Source of the DNA: Cladosporium sp. IMV 00045
Taxonomy: Eukaryota > Ascomycota > Dothideomycetes > Cladosporiales > Cladosporiaceae
DNA: 64,000 nucleotides
NCBI GenBank assembly: GCA_001931905.2
Contig: MSJI02000728.1
Span: 18,625 to 82,624 of the forward strand
Direction: 5' to 3'
Below the pieces are notes generated by a model. It did no database searches. It was not told where the DNA came from and was given only the letters and a program-made list of their open reading frames with translations. Every line of letters starts with the position of its first letter. Positions within the stretch are counted from its first letter, which is position 1. A program made the translations under genes and the position numbers. Below, piece after piece: positions 9,788 to 21,194 of this stretch.

Positions 9788-11123
9788 TCAACTAGGTACA
9801 TTAAGCAAGGGCTTTCCCCGGCCCCCAATGCCTACGACAATATCGTGCTCCCTCTTCAGCTCTTCGGCATCGTTAAGCTCATACTGGAAGCTCCATAGCT
9901 TCGCAGCAACAGGCATGTCGTTCTTCGAAGCCTCGCCAAAATCATCTCCCTTCGAGCTTTTCCGGCCAATGTGTTGCAGGACTGGAGGCGTCAAAGCCCA
10001 GCGGAACTCAGCATGTGCGTCAGCATATTCTTCAATGAGCATGCCCACAAAGCCGATCTTGCGCTCCTCAAATAGATGCGCGACGTCTTGAGCTTTTGCA
10101 CGCGGGAATACCAGACCCTGGGAGCAACAGCCGTATTGGTTCATTGCGTTGATGCCTTCGTTCAGTGGCAGAACCGTCGACTTTCCTGCTGCGAAAAACA
10201 GGGATATGATGAATAGAAGGAAGATCGCTACCAAGATCAGGAGCATTGGAGCTGTGACCGACTTCTTGGATGCCGTGGTGGATGTTCGGATAGCAAATAC
10301 TGTGCCCACGACAAGCATCGTAAACATCAGTGACCAGAAAAGATGTGTTGGCCAAGATTCACTATTCCACCCCAAGAACTCTTCGGTATAGAACAGTCGC
10401 ATGTAGAGGTAGTCGCTTAGCCCCTGGGAACGAGCGACAGTATCGTCGATTTGCTGAAGACCCAGCATAGTCTTCCAGAACCAACCTTCGGAGGCTAGAA
10501 CATCGTCTTCCAGCATGGCGATGTGCAGCGTTCCCACTTCTATAGGTGTAGTCGAAAAGCATTTTCTCTCTATTCCCAATGTCCTGCTCCAGAGCAACAA
10601 TGTGTTCGAGTTGGCTTGGTTCGTATAGCAGGACCTTGTCTACCGTTCTGGACAACCAAGCTTCCTGGTACTCCAAATTTGTCAATGGATCGGAGTGGGC
10701 AATAAGCACAACGATGTAAACAAGATTACGCTCTTCTGGAGAAAGTCCCTCAAGCAAGGATCCTACCGTGGGCCTGAGGTGCCGGGTTCCTTGACGACCA
10801 ACGGAAGGTATCCCAACGCAGAGTTGCTTATCATGAATTGATCCTAGGCTTTCTGGCGCGACAAAATCGTCCGCAGACGCTCGCTCAATGTATTCTTGAG
10901 CCTGTTGCCCCCGAATGGTCGAGTATTTGCGTTCATACGCAGTGTCGGGCTGAAAGAACAGGGAGCCCGGGTCGCGAGCAGAGATACTGCGTAATGCGAG
11001 AGACGCTCCCAGCACACCAAGGAGCATGCAAAAGCATACTCGCCAGAACAACGAGAGGTTCTGAAGCCGGTAAGACCATGTTGAGGTGCCTTGACGGATG
11101 GCTAGAAGGGGTCTCATGATCAT
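9788..11123 (-). CDS. PGAP4-like Golgi glycosyltransferase, frameshifted
   Basis: The reading begins at ATG 11123, or the in-frame ATG at 11117. An N-terminal membrane anchor (about residues 28-46, LFWRVCFCMLLGVLGASLAL) comes first. A GT-A-like region follows, with CVGIPSVGR and, in the second frame, the acidic motif HIAMLEDDVLASEGWFWKTM. After YLYMRLFYTEEFLGWN come two adjacent transmembrane helices (FWSLMFTMLVVGTVFAI and PMLLILVAIFLLFIISLFF). A tandem membrane hairpin inside the catalytic domain is the hallmark of PGAP4, the GPI-anchor GalNAc transferase, and fungal relatives share this layout. The frame shifts between KMLFDYT and EVGTLHIAMLEDD, near 10536-10552. A few residues normally present there seem missing, and no intron fits. 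The C-terminus ends at 9788. The gene is either recently inactivated or mis-assembled. Confidence 0.65.
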
Positions 11124-13868
11124 ATAGCCCTTCTGCGAGGTTTGGGAAAGATTCAGTAAAGAGAAACGTGACGAGAGCCTACTAACGCTTGAGACATGTT
11201 ATGTGCAAGGTCTCAGCGCAGCATTTGTGACACGGCACTGATAGCCATAGCAAAAGATGGCAGGTTTGATAGGATTGCGCGAGACGAAGAAAGAAACAAA
11301 ACCGAAGAGTAACGCTACTCTGAATCCTCCTATTACCTACACCCCTACTAGGCGTTAGTAGCCCAGCGCTGAGTGGACTAGTATAGTGGAGCAACATGAA
11401 CAAAGCGTGAATGGGGAGTTTACGCAGCCTCAGAAGTGGTGGTTGCTAGGTACTGCCACGGATGATTTGCTCTTAGGCTTGGCAATGTTCCTTCTATGTT
11501 TCAAGACCAAGGTGCTGAAAAGTATCTAACCCGGAAGACTCATGACTGCACAGCGGAGGGGTCTTCTCGAAATTTGCTATCGCGGATTGCAGAGTAGGAG
11601 CAGACCAGACGTGTAGAGTACCTTGGCCGTTGGTCCCATTGCTGGCTGCCATTGGCTCTTCGCCTTATGGCGCCTCGGGAGTGACTCCTTCCTTCGCTCA
11701 TCCTGGATTGAGCACGACCAGACGAGAACACCAAAGGCCTGCCAAGGGCTTGTCAACAACTCAGTCCCGTCAGGGAGAGGCAGAAGTCGTACTTGTAGCT
11801 CCAGTGATGCAATTATGAGGCACCCGTGAGTTTTCCATTCGTGTCTCATCTTGCCTGATGTCGCACACGTTGTCCATGTCTTTGTCAATCGCGGCTGAGG
11901 TCTTCAAAATTGCCCGAGAAATGATGCACATCCATCCCGTCGGCATCTTTACGGGACCCACCAGCCTTGTGAGGCGGAATCCTTCGGCGCATAGTCCGGC
12001 AGTCAAAGTGGAGAATTCGATCTATCGTATTTTCAGCATCAAGGCTTTATCAGAGTGCGAAACTCTCAGTGACTTCGTCGTGAACAGAACGAAGCCGGTC
12101 AAGTATTCCTGCAACCTCGTCTGTCCCAGGATAAAGAATGTACTAGCATGCAGCTTCCCAATCTCAGACTCACAATGAAACAAGCTGCCTCAGAGATTGC
12201 CGAGCTCTCAATGACCGAGATTGGTTCAGTCCCAAGGTCCATAACAAGTCATGGGCGGCGGCCCGCGAAGTTGACCCACAGTGGGTACTGAGCGTTTTGA
12301 AGAACGCTCCACGAGAACACTCACAATCCGATCCAGAATTCTTCCTGACTGTGGCAGCATCTCTTGGCTCTCTTGGTAGGCATTACCGGCGATCGCTCGT
12401 TATCAATCCAGCATGCACTACCTACATGGGTTGTGTTCAATCCCCTTGTTTTGTGGCGTTGTTCGATATACACGAATCGTCCAATGCCACAAACGCGAGA
12501 TTATGATGGCCTGTTTCTGTGACACGGTAATATGTGCGTGGCTTAAGGGATTGACTCCATTTCCTTAAAAGCAAGACTAGATCTGCGCAGTCAAGACCGT
12601 TAGTCAGTCGAGTAATCCTTGTAGAGAAGGATGAGGATGTGGGTACACTAAATCCTATTCATGGGGTCTTCACGATGGGATCGACCTAGGCAAAAAAGGG
12701 GGATCGGAAGCATGAGCGCGTTCTCCCTTGACCTCCCATTCATCGTGCACAAAGAGGCGAAATTCTCATGTCATTGTGTTAACTACTGAAAATGGAGCGT
12801 TTGAACCGTCGTCCGTGTTTAGCAGCATTTGGAGCCCACAAAACCCGCCTTTTCGGAATCTAGTTAGCATTGGATAGGCCGTATGAGCCAAATCAGCAGC
12901 TCGGAAAGTTTCCTTGATACGTGATTGGAGTCTGGCAGAACTACGGCAAGAGCACTGGTCGCGCTTTGGCTCACATCCTTTCTGACATCACAAGAGGCGA
13001 AGGATGAAGTCCGCACTCTGCAATGAACAGAGCTTGGTCATTCCTTTGCTGTATCTGGATACCCTGCTGAGCTAGTGAGCTCGAGTTGAGGCCAGACGTG
13101 GAAGAACGGCCGTGAAGTATTTCTCTGTTTCCACATGCCACATGCGCATCTATCGTTAATCAGTCTGCCAGGACACGAAGGAGTCACTTAGAGCGCGAGA
13201 CGCGACTGGCACCGAAAAAGGCCTACAACTCCTTCTTGTATACGCTTGTTCGCCGCATTTTCGTCGTGAACAGCATACGAGTTATTTCATTGACGCCAGT
13301 GATGTCGTCAAGTCTTGTTTAGCTGTGATCATATCGGATACGGCAATTGGAGCTGGACAAACAGTCTTGCGTATGTGGTGTCGACGAATGGCGCACGCAA
13401 ATTCTTCTTCCCTTCAGTCATCCAGCTTTCATAATCCCTATTTGCGTTTGATTTTCACCTTCCGAGCGCTTCCCCTGCAGAAACGAACAGGTGACGTAGA
13501 CGAAGGATTCTGATTCGTGTAGTTCCAGTTCCTGGAGTTCTAGGCTTCGAAGGTTATGTAGCTTTCACAGATCATCTTCCCCGCATGGATTTCCATCAGT
13601 CATTCTCTATATGATCTACTGCAGATTGCAGATTCGAGCATGACCTGATGCACATCATTTCGTGCTCTTTATAGCATCAAGTGTGGCGACCTTTCCGTTG
13701 TAGCTTGACAAGTTAAACAAGTCATAGTTGCTTGCCCGCGTGCGGCTGACACTTTCATTCAGCCATCTGAGAACACCTGGCAAGAAAAGCCGAGCATAAC
13801 AGAAGATAGTTGTATCCTCATCTCACGGTCGTTGCATTCGCCGCGCAATGTCTCGGGCGAGGTGTTTC
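11124..13868. other. Long gene-poor region
   Basis: About 2.7 kb hold no gene I can support. A minus-strand reading of 103 codons near 11577-11888 and others nearby lack recognisable domains, and they overlap in several frames. No terminal repeats, target duplications or tandem arrays were seen. The composition is ordinary rather than AT-rich. Confidence 0.45.
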
Positions 13869-14934
13869 CAGCTCAAAAATCCAGCACCAGCTGCGCCGGT
13901 TCGTACCCCTGCTTCCATGTCTTATTTTCGATGGTGCATGTCCCATACGGTGCGTCTAGATCGACAGGTTCTCCAGTGCGCTCCAGCTGGACCGTGCCAC
14001 CTGAGAGCTCTTTGCACTTACGCCCAAAGTAAGGCTGGAAGCAAACCTGCTTTTGGTACCCTTACCCATTAAATTTGTGCTACCCTTACCCATGATTTGG
14101 GTACCCATGGAGGTGGCGCCTCACCCTTACCCATAATGGGTACCCGTTCTAGCAAGTCTTGGCATTCTCATGCCCGCCCTTTCCGATTTCGGGTGGGGTG
14201 CAGGTCATGTCCAGCGGCTCTTATGCAAATCCTCGTATATTCATCTCTCACAAGCGAAGCGAATATGTCAGTCAAGCAATGAGCTTATACAACACTGAAT
14301 GAATTGATCCCACGATGTTTCAAAGCCGTCAATAGTCTGCTGATCGAGCCAAGCTCGGACGCTGCCCAGCCCTACCCGGTCTTGTGAGATGCTTTCGACG
14401 AATCAGAGTAAGTAATATTATCAGATCTTATCAAATGGGTACCCTTTGGGTACCCTTACCCACTAAATCTCTTGTTCATACCCTTACCCATCCCCTTAAG
14501 GGTGGTACCCTTACCCGTGAAATGGGTACCCTTACCAAAAGCAGGTTTGGCTGGAAGACGCAAATCCTCTCGGATCCTCCGGGCAACTCTAAAATGCGAG
14601 TGGAGCGAGAACCAACCCAAGGTTCGATCAGTCAAGCTGTGACGAGGCCTGACATGCCGACAAGCCATGCTATACAAAAAAGCGGAATAGCAGCAGGGCC
14701 GTTGATGATATGGACGCGTATGCCGTACAAGTCGTATGCCATGGGTAGCCAAAATACCTCCTGCAAGAGGTAGCTTTGCAACTTGTTGATTGGATAGTCG
14801 TAACGTGTCTGTGGCGGTAGTGGTGCACGCATAGGCTCAGGTGTGAGTGTAATCATTGTATCTCCGCAGGTCCCTTTGGTTGAGACGCGACTTAGGACCA
14901 AACGAAAGGTGGACGTTGCCATTGGTGATCTCAA
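13869..14934 (-). pseudogene. Small secreted-protein-like gene, disrupted by a MITE
   Basis: On the minus strand a frame runs from about 14934 leftwards. It contains a hydrophobic stretch like a signal peptide (NGPAAIPLFCIAWLVGMSGL) ending in VTA, then TGA at about 14632, and continues in the same frame to 14558. Joining across the MITE (14042-14549, one duplication copy removed), it continues in frame through FQPYFGRKCKELSGG to a stop near 13870. The post-signal part is about 85 residues with three cysteines (ICVF, KCKEL, GTCTI). The start could be the ATG giving MAYDLYGIRV, about 14740. No family is recognised. A short, cysteine-containing secreted product is an inference from the hydrophobic stretch. 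The TGA may mark decay or a missed intron. Confidence 0.4.
14042..14549. mobile_element. 508-bp MITE with 8-bp target duplication
   Basis: The element begins CAAACCTGCTTTTGGTA and ends TACCAAAAGCAGGTTTG, a perfect 17-bp inverted pair. It is flanked by GCTGGAAG at 14034-14041 and 14550-14557. The 8-bp duplication points to a hAT-type transposase, but the ends differ from the hAT element at 541-3208. TACCCTTACCC or one-base variants recur seven times near the ends, at 14057, 14081, 14122, 14451, 14479, 14506 and 14527, all on the same strand. Several sit within GGGTACCC palindromes. There is no coding capacity. A second copy's right end forms bases 1-27 of the window. Confidence 0.9.
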
Positions 14935-17444
14935 ACCGCAAGTCGGTTGAATGAACTTCGGACTGTTACAGCTTACATGAGTCTAGAAAGCGAAGTTAAC
15001 GCAAATGCCGCATAGCGGACGTCGTGGGTCTCGCGAGAACTTCAGAAAATGCTCGACGGTGGTAGTGGCTGATCACACACTTGGCGAACTTGGCTCGAGA
15101 TCAAGCAACGTGACACCGATGTTCTTTGGCCGCGAAGAAAACAAGACTATGCCCACTACAGCCTTGGCTCCGTGGATCCACTCCGCGTACGCTCCACCTA
15201 GTTAACTGAAATCTATCTCGGAATCTTCTAGGCCGATATCATCCACTTGTCTAATTACATACATGGTGCCGGGTCGTTGACGCCCGCCATGCTTAGAACA
15301 TTGCGGATTGAATGCAAGATGCTGATTTACGTGGGACTCGCAATGGTCTCGAATTAAGAAAAAGAAAAGAAAAAAGAAACAGGGAGACAATCGTTCGAAA
15401 TCAGAGGAAGAAGAAATTTCTATATGCATCTCAATCAAACCTTGATATGGCTTGCATTAAAGAAGCTAGTGTGTAGAGTTAGCAAGTGACGGCGGCAAGC
15501 GCGATGAAATAATTGCTGATGTTGCTTGACGGACTCGCAGTCGATACATGCCTTCGTGGAACACACGAAGAGAGATACTTATAGTGCAAGACTGCTAGGG
15601 CGTCTCCGCCTCTGATGTTGCCACTTGTGTGCTTGGTGTTGCTGCGGGCTTTTGGGGATGAGAACATGAGTTGATATCACTCCGTTAATCTATAAATTTA
15701 CAAGGTTTGCAAAGCAATACTGCCCTTGCCCTAGCCACCGTCGAGACATATTTGTCTTGCAGAACTATTCGACCAGCCACGGATTCAGAGGGACCTGTTG
15801 AGGATTGGGCTGCTTGAGCTCGAGTTGGGCGACATTAGTGAGGACTTTCTCGTAAACCTTGATCTCGATCGTTTTAACCGCAAGAAGGGCGGTCTCATGA
15901 GTAAATACCTGGATGGGAGAGGGGTCTCCAATGATGCGGATCACAGATAGCAGCTTCTGCAAAACCTTCACATGTCGAAAACAATCCGAGATACTGATGC
16001 AGGTGATGGTGGATTCCTAAGTTACGCGCACGAAGACCAGAAGGTGGCCAAACGCGGTGCTACACACTGTCTCACCACAAGCTTCAAGGTCGACCATCCG
16101 AAGTGCGACCCAATGGCCCTTTCCACTTGCCACACAAACACCACTTTCCACAAGACAGCCGAGCACTACATATCTCATGGCGGCACCGGTCTACAAAACC
16201 GGTGGGAAAAGAGCTTCGGGAGGAGCTTCTATATGAACGATGCGCCGAAGGTCGCTCCAATGTCAGTACTATCGACCAACTGACGTTAAAGCTGTTCGAA
16301 CCCTAAAAGCTAGAAAAGTCATGACAAGCACGTGCGCCATCTCCAACTAAGGGGCTATGATGAACGCGAATCCCGGCTGCATATCAACCCACCCTGTAGA
16401 TGCGGCATCAGTTGCGTAGAGTAGATGCAGCAACTTCGCATGTCTTCTCGGGTCCCTGACATTCAATGCTTGAGTTCCACGTCCTCGCTCTCGCAGCTAG
16501 CCTTTCGTATAACAATCCATGCATCTCTGCATCGCCCAATTTAGCTGATTTTAAACAATCGCAATCTCACCGTGAAAACATCTAAATTGTGAGGCGCAGC
16601 AGCGATACTCTTTAATGTACAGGCGATTACCGAAAAAAAGATTGACTGGCAAATCAGAACTTTTCTTACCTAGGACAACTCCGACACCGCACGTACAGCC
16701 TCTTTGGTATTCGAAGGAGCAATTGTTCATTGATCATCGGTGATCTTACGATTGCTCACCTGGATTCCAAATTGAACAGAATCGATATATACCTTCCAAG
16801 CCTTTACGCGATTCTTATTCAACTAGCATAACGCCTATCCGGCGCCATGCAAAAATCGGATGAGACCGAAGCGCTCATAAGAGCCAACCAAACCAACATG
16901 AGATGAAGATATGGCGCGGTGCAACACTCGTAGCGAAGTCATCATTGCCCCGCAGTGGCCTCATGGAGCTGTGAGGGCGAGCCGTTGTGACATGGAGAAG
17001 CGAACCAGCGCAACTTGGCAAGCATAAGCAAGGGTGACGTTGGAACGAATGCAAATCCGGCATTGAAACACGTGGTGCTTGTCGCATCTTGGCTCTCAGC
17101 TGTATATAAGAGCCGCTCAGCTCGCCCAGCCTTGGCTGGATGGAGATATGATCCTTGGGCGCGGGCGAACCGTCCGGTCCCACTCGTGTTGTCTTCACTT
17201 CTGCCATATGAGGCAACACATTTGCCGTGTCTGTATGCACCGCCCACAAGCTTGATCATTCGCCATCTTCGTCATGGCTGCAATCTCCAAGTCGTGTTGC
17301 TCGAAAGCAGGATACAAAAGAGCCAGTAATCCTCGGCTCTGAGTTAAGCCTCGACATGAGTTGTCGGTCGTTTGCACGCCTAGACACTCTTGGATATTTG
17401 TGAATACTTCTCTTTGAACTAGTGCATTGGCTCCACTTTACAAC
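14935..17444. other. Long gene-poor region
   Basis: About 2.5 kb without a supported gene. A 68-codon minus-strand reading at 15765-15971 (HETALLAVKTIEIKVYEKVL) has protein-like composition, but it starts at GTG and has no recognisable domain. The pyrimidine- and purine-rich tract near 15355-15390 is simple sequence. The last 300-400 bp serve as upstream sequence of the phosphate transporter gene. Confidence 0.45.
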
Positions 17445-19481
17445 ATGGCGGATATACCACCTGCCACCGCACCTTACGACTGGATCTTGGCGATTACCAC
17501 TATCGCCTTTGTCTTTGCTTCGGCTAGTAATGGCGCGAACGATGTAGCCAACAGTTACGCAACATCGGGTGGGTTTATGAGAATAGTGGATGGTCCCTGT
17601 CTCAATGCTGATAAATTTGGGTCGCAGTACGTTTGGAAAACAGCACAATTCACTCCCATCAGCAACAAGGTCCTCGAATGAGCATAAGTTGGAACCTGTG
17701 CTTTCCACCTGCCTGCTCCGATATATACTTTCGCTGCCTTGTCTAGACTTGATGATGACGCTCTTTCTGACTCTGCCCTCAACAGGTTGCTGCCAGAACA
17801 CTCAAGCTATGGCAAGCCGGAGTTCTTGCAGCTATCACTGAATTTGTTGGAGCTGTAGCTTTAGGAGCACGAGTCACAGACACCATCAAGAATGGCATTA
17901 TTACCATCGATCGTTTCGAAGGTCGCCCTGCTGGTAAGCACGAAGAGTGAGGATTTACGATACTCAGGACTGCCTACTGACTCCAACTCTTTCTCCTCAA
18001 TAGTGCTCATGCTCGCGATGGGTTGCGCTGAAGTTGGTAATGCGACATGGCTCACCGTTGCCACTCTCCTCGGGATGCCTGTCTCGACCACTCAAACGAT
18101 CGTTGGTTCTTTGATCGGCGTTGGTTTCGCTGCCCAATCCGCTGTTACCTGGGGCTGGGAGAGCGGCAGTGTCTCTCAAGTCGCTGCGTCTTGGGGTATC
18201 GCACCATTCATCGCAGCTGGCTTTTCCGCGATCATCTTTGGAATCGTCAAATACACCGTCCTGGAGCGTAAGAACGCTTTCGACTGGGCAATGCGACTCA
18301 TCCCTGTCTACATGGCCAGCACGGGCGCCATTCTAGTCACCTTTTTGGGCACCGAAGTGCCGGACAGCCAAATCGCAGACGGTTGGCCACTCGGAGTCAC
18401 CGTCGTTGTCACCTTTTTCTTTGTCTTGTTTGTCGCCTACGTTTTCTTCAAGCCTTACTTCCATCGCAAACTGGTGAAAGAAGACAAGAGGTTGCGCATC
18501 TGGCATGTTCCTCTTGGCCCTCTTTTGTACAGAGAGAACGTCAGCCTCTACTGGCCTGCCAACCCGGACGAGCTCGTGACCGACTACTACGAAGAAGCTT
18601 ACGAGCAGAACAAGCGTTCGCAGCCGGACGAAGAAAGAGCCACTAGCCCGAAAGCCACGAAAGAGAAGACTGAGGGTCAGACTGCCTCCCAGGGTTCTGA
18701 CTCCGAGGGAGCCACCAGTGTTCCCCGTCACAAAAAGCATGTCGAGCCCAGGGAGAGATGGATTGTACCTGTTCAAGACAAGTCCTGGTTCAGCCCTCAC
18801 AAATGGTGGAACTGGACCAAGTACATACTCTTGCAGGGAGTTGCACGCGACGCGGTTACCCACAACTCAGACTCACTCAGGGAGATCCACGCACGCGCAC
18901 GAAAGTACGACGTCCGCGTCGAACATCTGTTCACCTACTGCCAAGTTGTGTCTGCGATGATGATGTCGATCGCTCACGGTAGCAACGACGTTGCCAACGC
19001 TGTTGGACCATGTACATCTTCTAATGTCAAATACATTGTCGAAACACCATGCTAACCGATCACAGGGGCCGCTACCTACCAAACTTGGAGATCTGGTGTC
19101 GTCAACACAGAAGCTGACACTCCAGTCTGGTTCCTCGTCGTGGCGGGTCTTCTCCTCGGCATTGGCTTCTGGTTTTACGGATACCACATCATCCGCTCTC
19201 TTGGCAACCGCATCACACAGATGAGCCCGTCTCGAGGCTTCTCCATCGAACTCGGCGCTGCAATTACGGTTCTGCTGGCTTCTTCCCTCGCATTGCCTGT
19301 TTCTACCACTCAATGCCTCGTCGGTGCCTCCATGGGCGTTGCGCTTATGAACTACGATATCGGCGCTGTCAACTGGAAGCAACTGGTGTACATTTTTGGC
19401 GGATGGGTTCTGACACTGCCGGCAGCTGGTCTGATCTCTGGCCTTCTGTGTTTGATGGCTCTCAATGCGCCCAGCTTCTGA
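17445..19481 (+). CDS. Pho89-type sodium/phosphate symporter (PiT family)
   Basis: ATG 17445 opens with DWILAITTIAFVFASASNGANDVANSYATS, carrying the first PiT signature GANDVANS. The second signature, AHGSNDVANAVGP, lies near 18975-19010, so both halves of the duplicated transporter are present. Many membrane helices flank a hydrophilic loop (about 18480-18830) of charged and Ser/Thr-rich sequence, as in fungal Pho89 and Neurospora PHO-4. Exons are 17445-17567/8, 17786-17933, 18004-19011 and 19066-19481. The second and third introns have normal ends and keep the frame. The first does not: joining TSG at GTGGGT to the acceptor before GTTGCTGCC is off by one base, whereas one G fewer in the GGG at 17567-17569 would restore it. 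The gene is probably a plasma-membrane Pi importer, but its integrity at this site is doubtful. Confidence 0.85.
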
Positions 19482-19920
19482 TGACCGGGTGTGAAATGGA
19501 AGGCGAGCACAGCCATGGCGAGACTGCAGCTCATTCTTTCTCGCTTGAGCAGCACGAATACCCCACCTGGATTATCTTCCTGCTTGTGCAGCTTCTGATG
19601 CAAATACTGATCACATGCAAGTGTACAATACTTCTGTACATGCTATTGCCCCTTGAAACAGCGTTTCATCTGTTGCAATATTTTCATAGTCCTCATAGAT
19701 TGGTAATTGATTCCAGATTAAGGTCGTGGATCTCTTCGACTATCCCCCATCTGTCAAGACTTTTCATGGAACTCATCGGAGGATGCATCGCCTCAGATAA
19801 GTTAGATCGATGTATACTGAGTATCAGATCTTCTTCTGATCTGGTAGCCGATTATGATGTGCCGTATTTCGGGCTTTACGCCGTATGACTTTCGTAGATT
19901 GGCCCGACTCATCCAAGTTC
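19482..19920. other. Intergenic, convergent 3' ends
   Basis: This 439-bp spacer separates the phosphate transporter (plus) from an acidic hypothetical protein (minus). It should hold the two 3' untranslated regions. Nothing else is seen. Confidence 0.5.
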
Positions 19921-20457
19921 TTACTGAGCCGGGACGGTGCTCCCGCCAACCAAAGCAGCCAGCCGCGCCTTCGTCGTTTCGTCATCCTCGTCCTCGTCAC
20001 TGTCATCATCATCCTCATCATCGTCGTTGCCACCATCTACAAGATCAATCACCAAAACAGCTCCTTTACTCATAGCATCCAGTTGGAAACCGGCTTTGAG
20101 CACCTCATCAGCATCAAAAATGCAGGCCGAGAAGTCCAGATTAATCTCAGCCTCTTTCAGCGCAAGGCAGACTTCTCGGAAATGCTCATGATGGGCATCC
20201 GTCATTTCATCCTTAGCGTCTTCAGACCCAGCGCCATCGAAGATCAAAACGCCTTTACGAAAAGGCAAGCAGAACAATTCTCGACTTTGTTTAGGCTGTA
20301 TTCCCTCGACTGCTGCCACTAGCTGTTCTGGTGTTGTTCTGCTGGTGGCGGCGAGTCTTGTGAAGATGCGGCCGTTCAACAGGGCATTGGCGGCATCTGG
20401 GCTGGTGGGAGAGAATATGAGCACGTTGGGCGGTAGGGCTGGGAGTGCTGAAGACAT
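19921..20457 (-). CDS. Hypothetical acidic-tailed protein
   Basis: ATG 20457 starts a 178-residue reading with a hydrophobic, ordered N-terminal part (LPPNVLIFSPTSPDAANALL, then ELFCLPFRKGVLIFDGAGSE). Near the C-terminus is a strongly acidic stretch of about 20 Asp/Glu residues, followed by a short tail ARLAALVGG. The frame is open further upstream only from a GTG that also forms a splice-donor-like GTGAGT, with a GCTAAC branch-like motif after it. A 5' untranslated intron is therefore possible. I do not recognise the family. The biased amino-acid order and the conserved-looking core argue that it is real. Confidence 0.5.
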   Translation of the reverse strand: MSSALPALPPNVLIFSPTSPDAANALLNGRIFTRLAATSRTTPEQLVAAVEGIQPKQSRELFCLPFRKGVLIFDGAGSEDAKDEMTDAHHEHFREVCLALKEAEINLDFSACIFDADEVLKAGFQLDAMSKGAVLVIDLVDGGNDDDEDDDDSDEDEDDETTKARLAALVGGSTVPAQ

Positions 20458-21194
20458 GGCTTGAGTGTCTTGTTCTGGGCGTGTTAGCCGCTTGATTGCC
20501 GTGCCTGGTTTGTCTGGACTCACGTGGCAAGGTATGATGGAAAGTTGCCAGCTTCAATCGAATGATGAGGAGTACAAAAATTCTCCATCGTCAGCTTTGC
20601 GATCATGCGGGGTGCCAAGATTTGAGATTCACGGAGTCAGCTCATTCGTGCTGTTGTATCCTCCCTATCTTCATCTTCCGAAACCATGCCACATATGTTT
20701 TGAACGATCGTTCTCTCTAAGTATGCCAGCAAAGCTCCGAACTCTTTGAATGACACACGTACCTCATTATCAGCTTGTGAAAGGCTTCAGTCGCTCGCAT
20801 GCACGACAAGCCTTTCAACGCTCTGCCCTCTGTCGATGGAATCTGGTAGTAAAATCGGGCATTATAAGACTGGAGTCGGACTATTCGGTCTATATACTCG
20901 GGTAATGCCTGGTACACCGATGCGAGCCGAATGATAACCTTGAAGGGCCGCGCCAATGGCTGCACAGCCTTAGACTAACCTAACTTGATCATTTCACTTG
21001 GGATATTTACGAAGCACGAAGGAAAGGTTCTTGAGGAACGATCGAAGATCTGGAGATTGCCAACAAAGGCACGAGATACATACGCTTGTTTAAACCAACC
21101 ACATCTTCCTTTCGACTACGGCGCCGTTTATGGAGGACTCTTGACTTTCGGCTCTCAATGGCAACGGAACATCCTCGATGCACCTTCTCATCAC
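20458..21194. other. Intergenic, nothing recognised
   Basis: These 737 bp lie between the start of the acidic hypothetical gene and the 3' end of the LPMO gene. Short readings in several frames have no protein-like features. Confidence 0.45.

Noticed and set aside
17256..17801. A 181-codon minus-strand reading over the start of the transporter
   Set aside because: The plus-strand PiT signatures and splice sites account for this region, so the reading is antisense noise.
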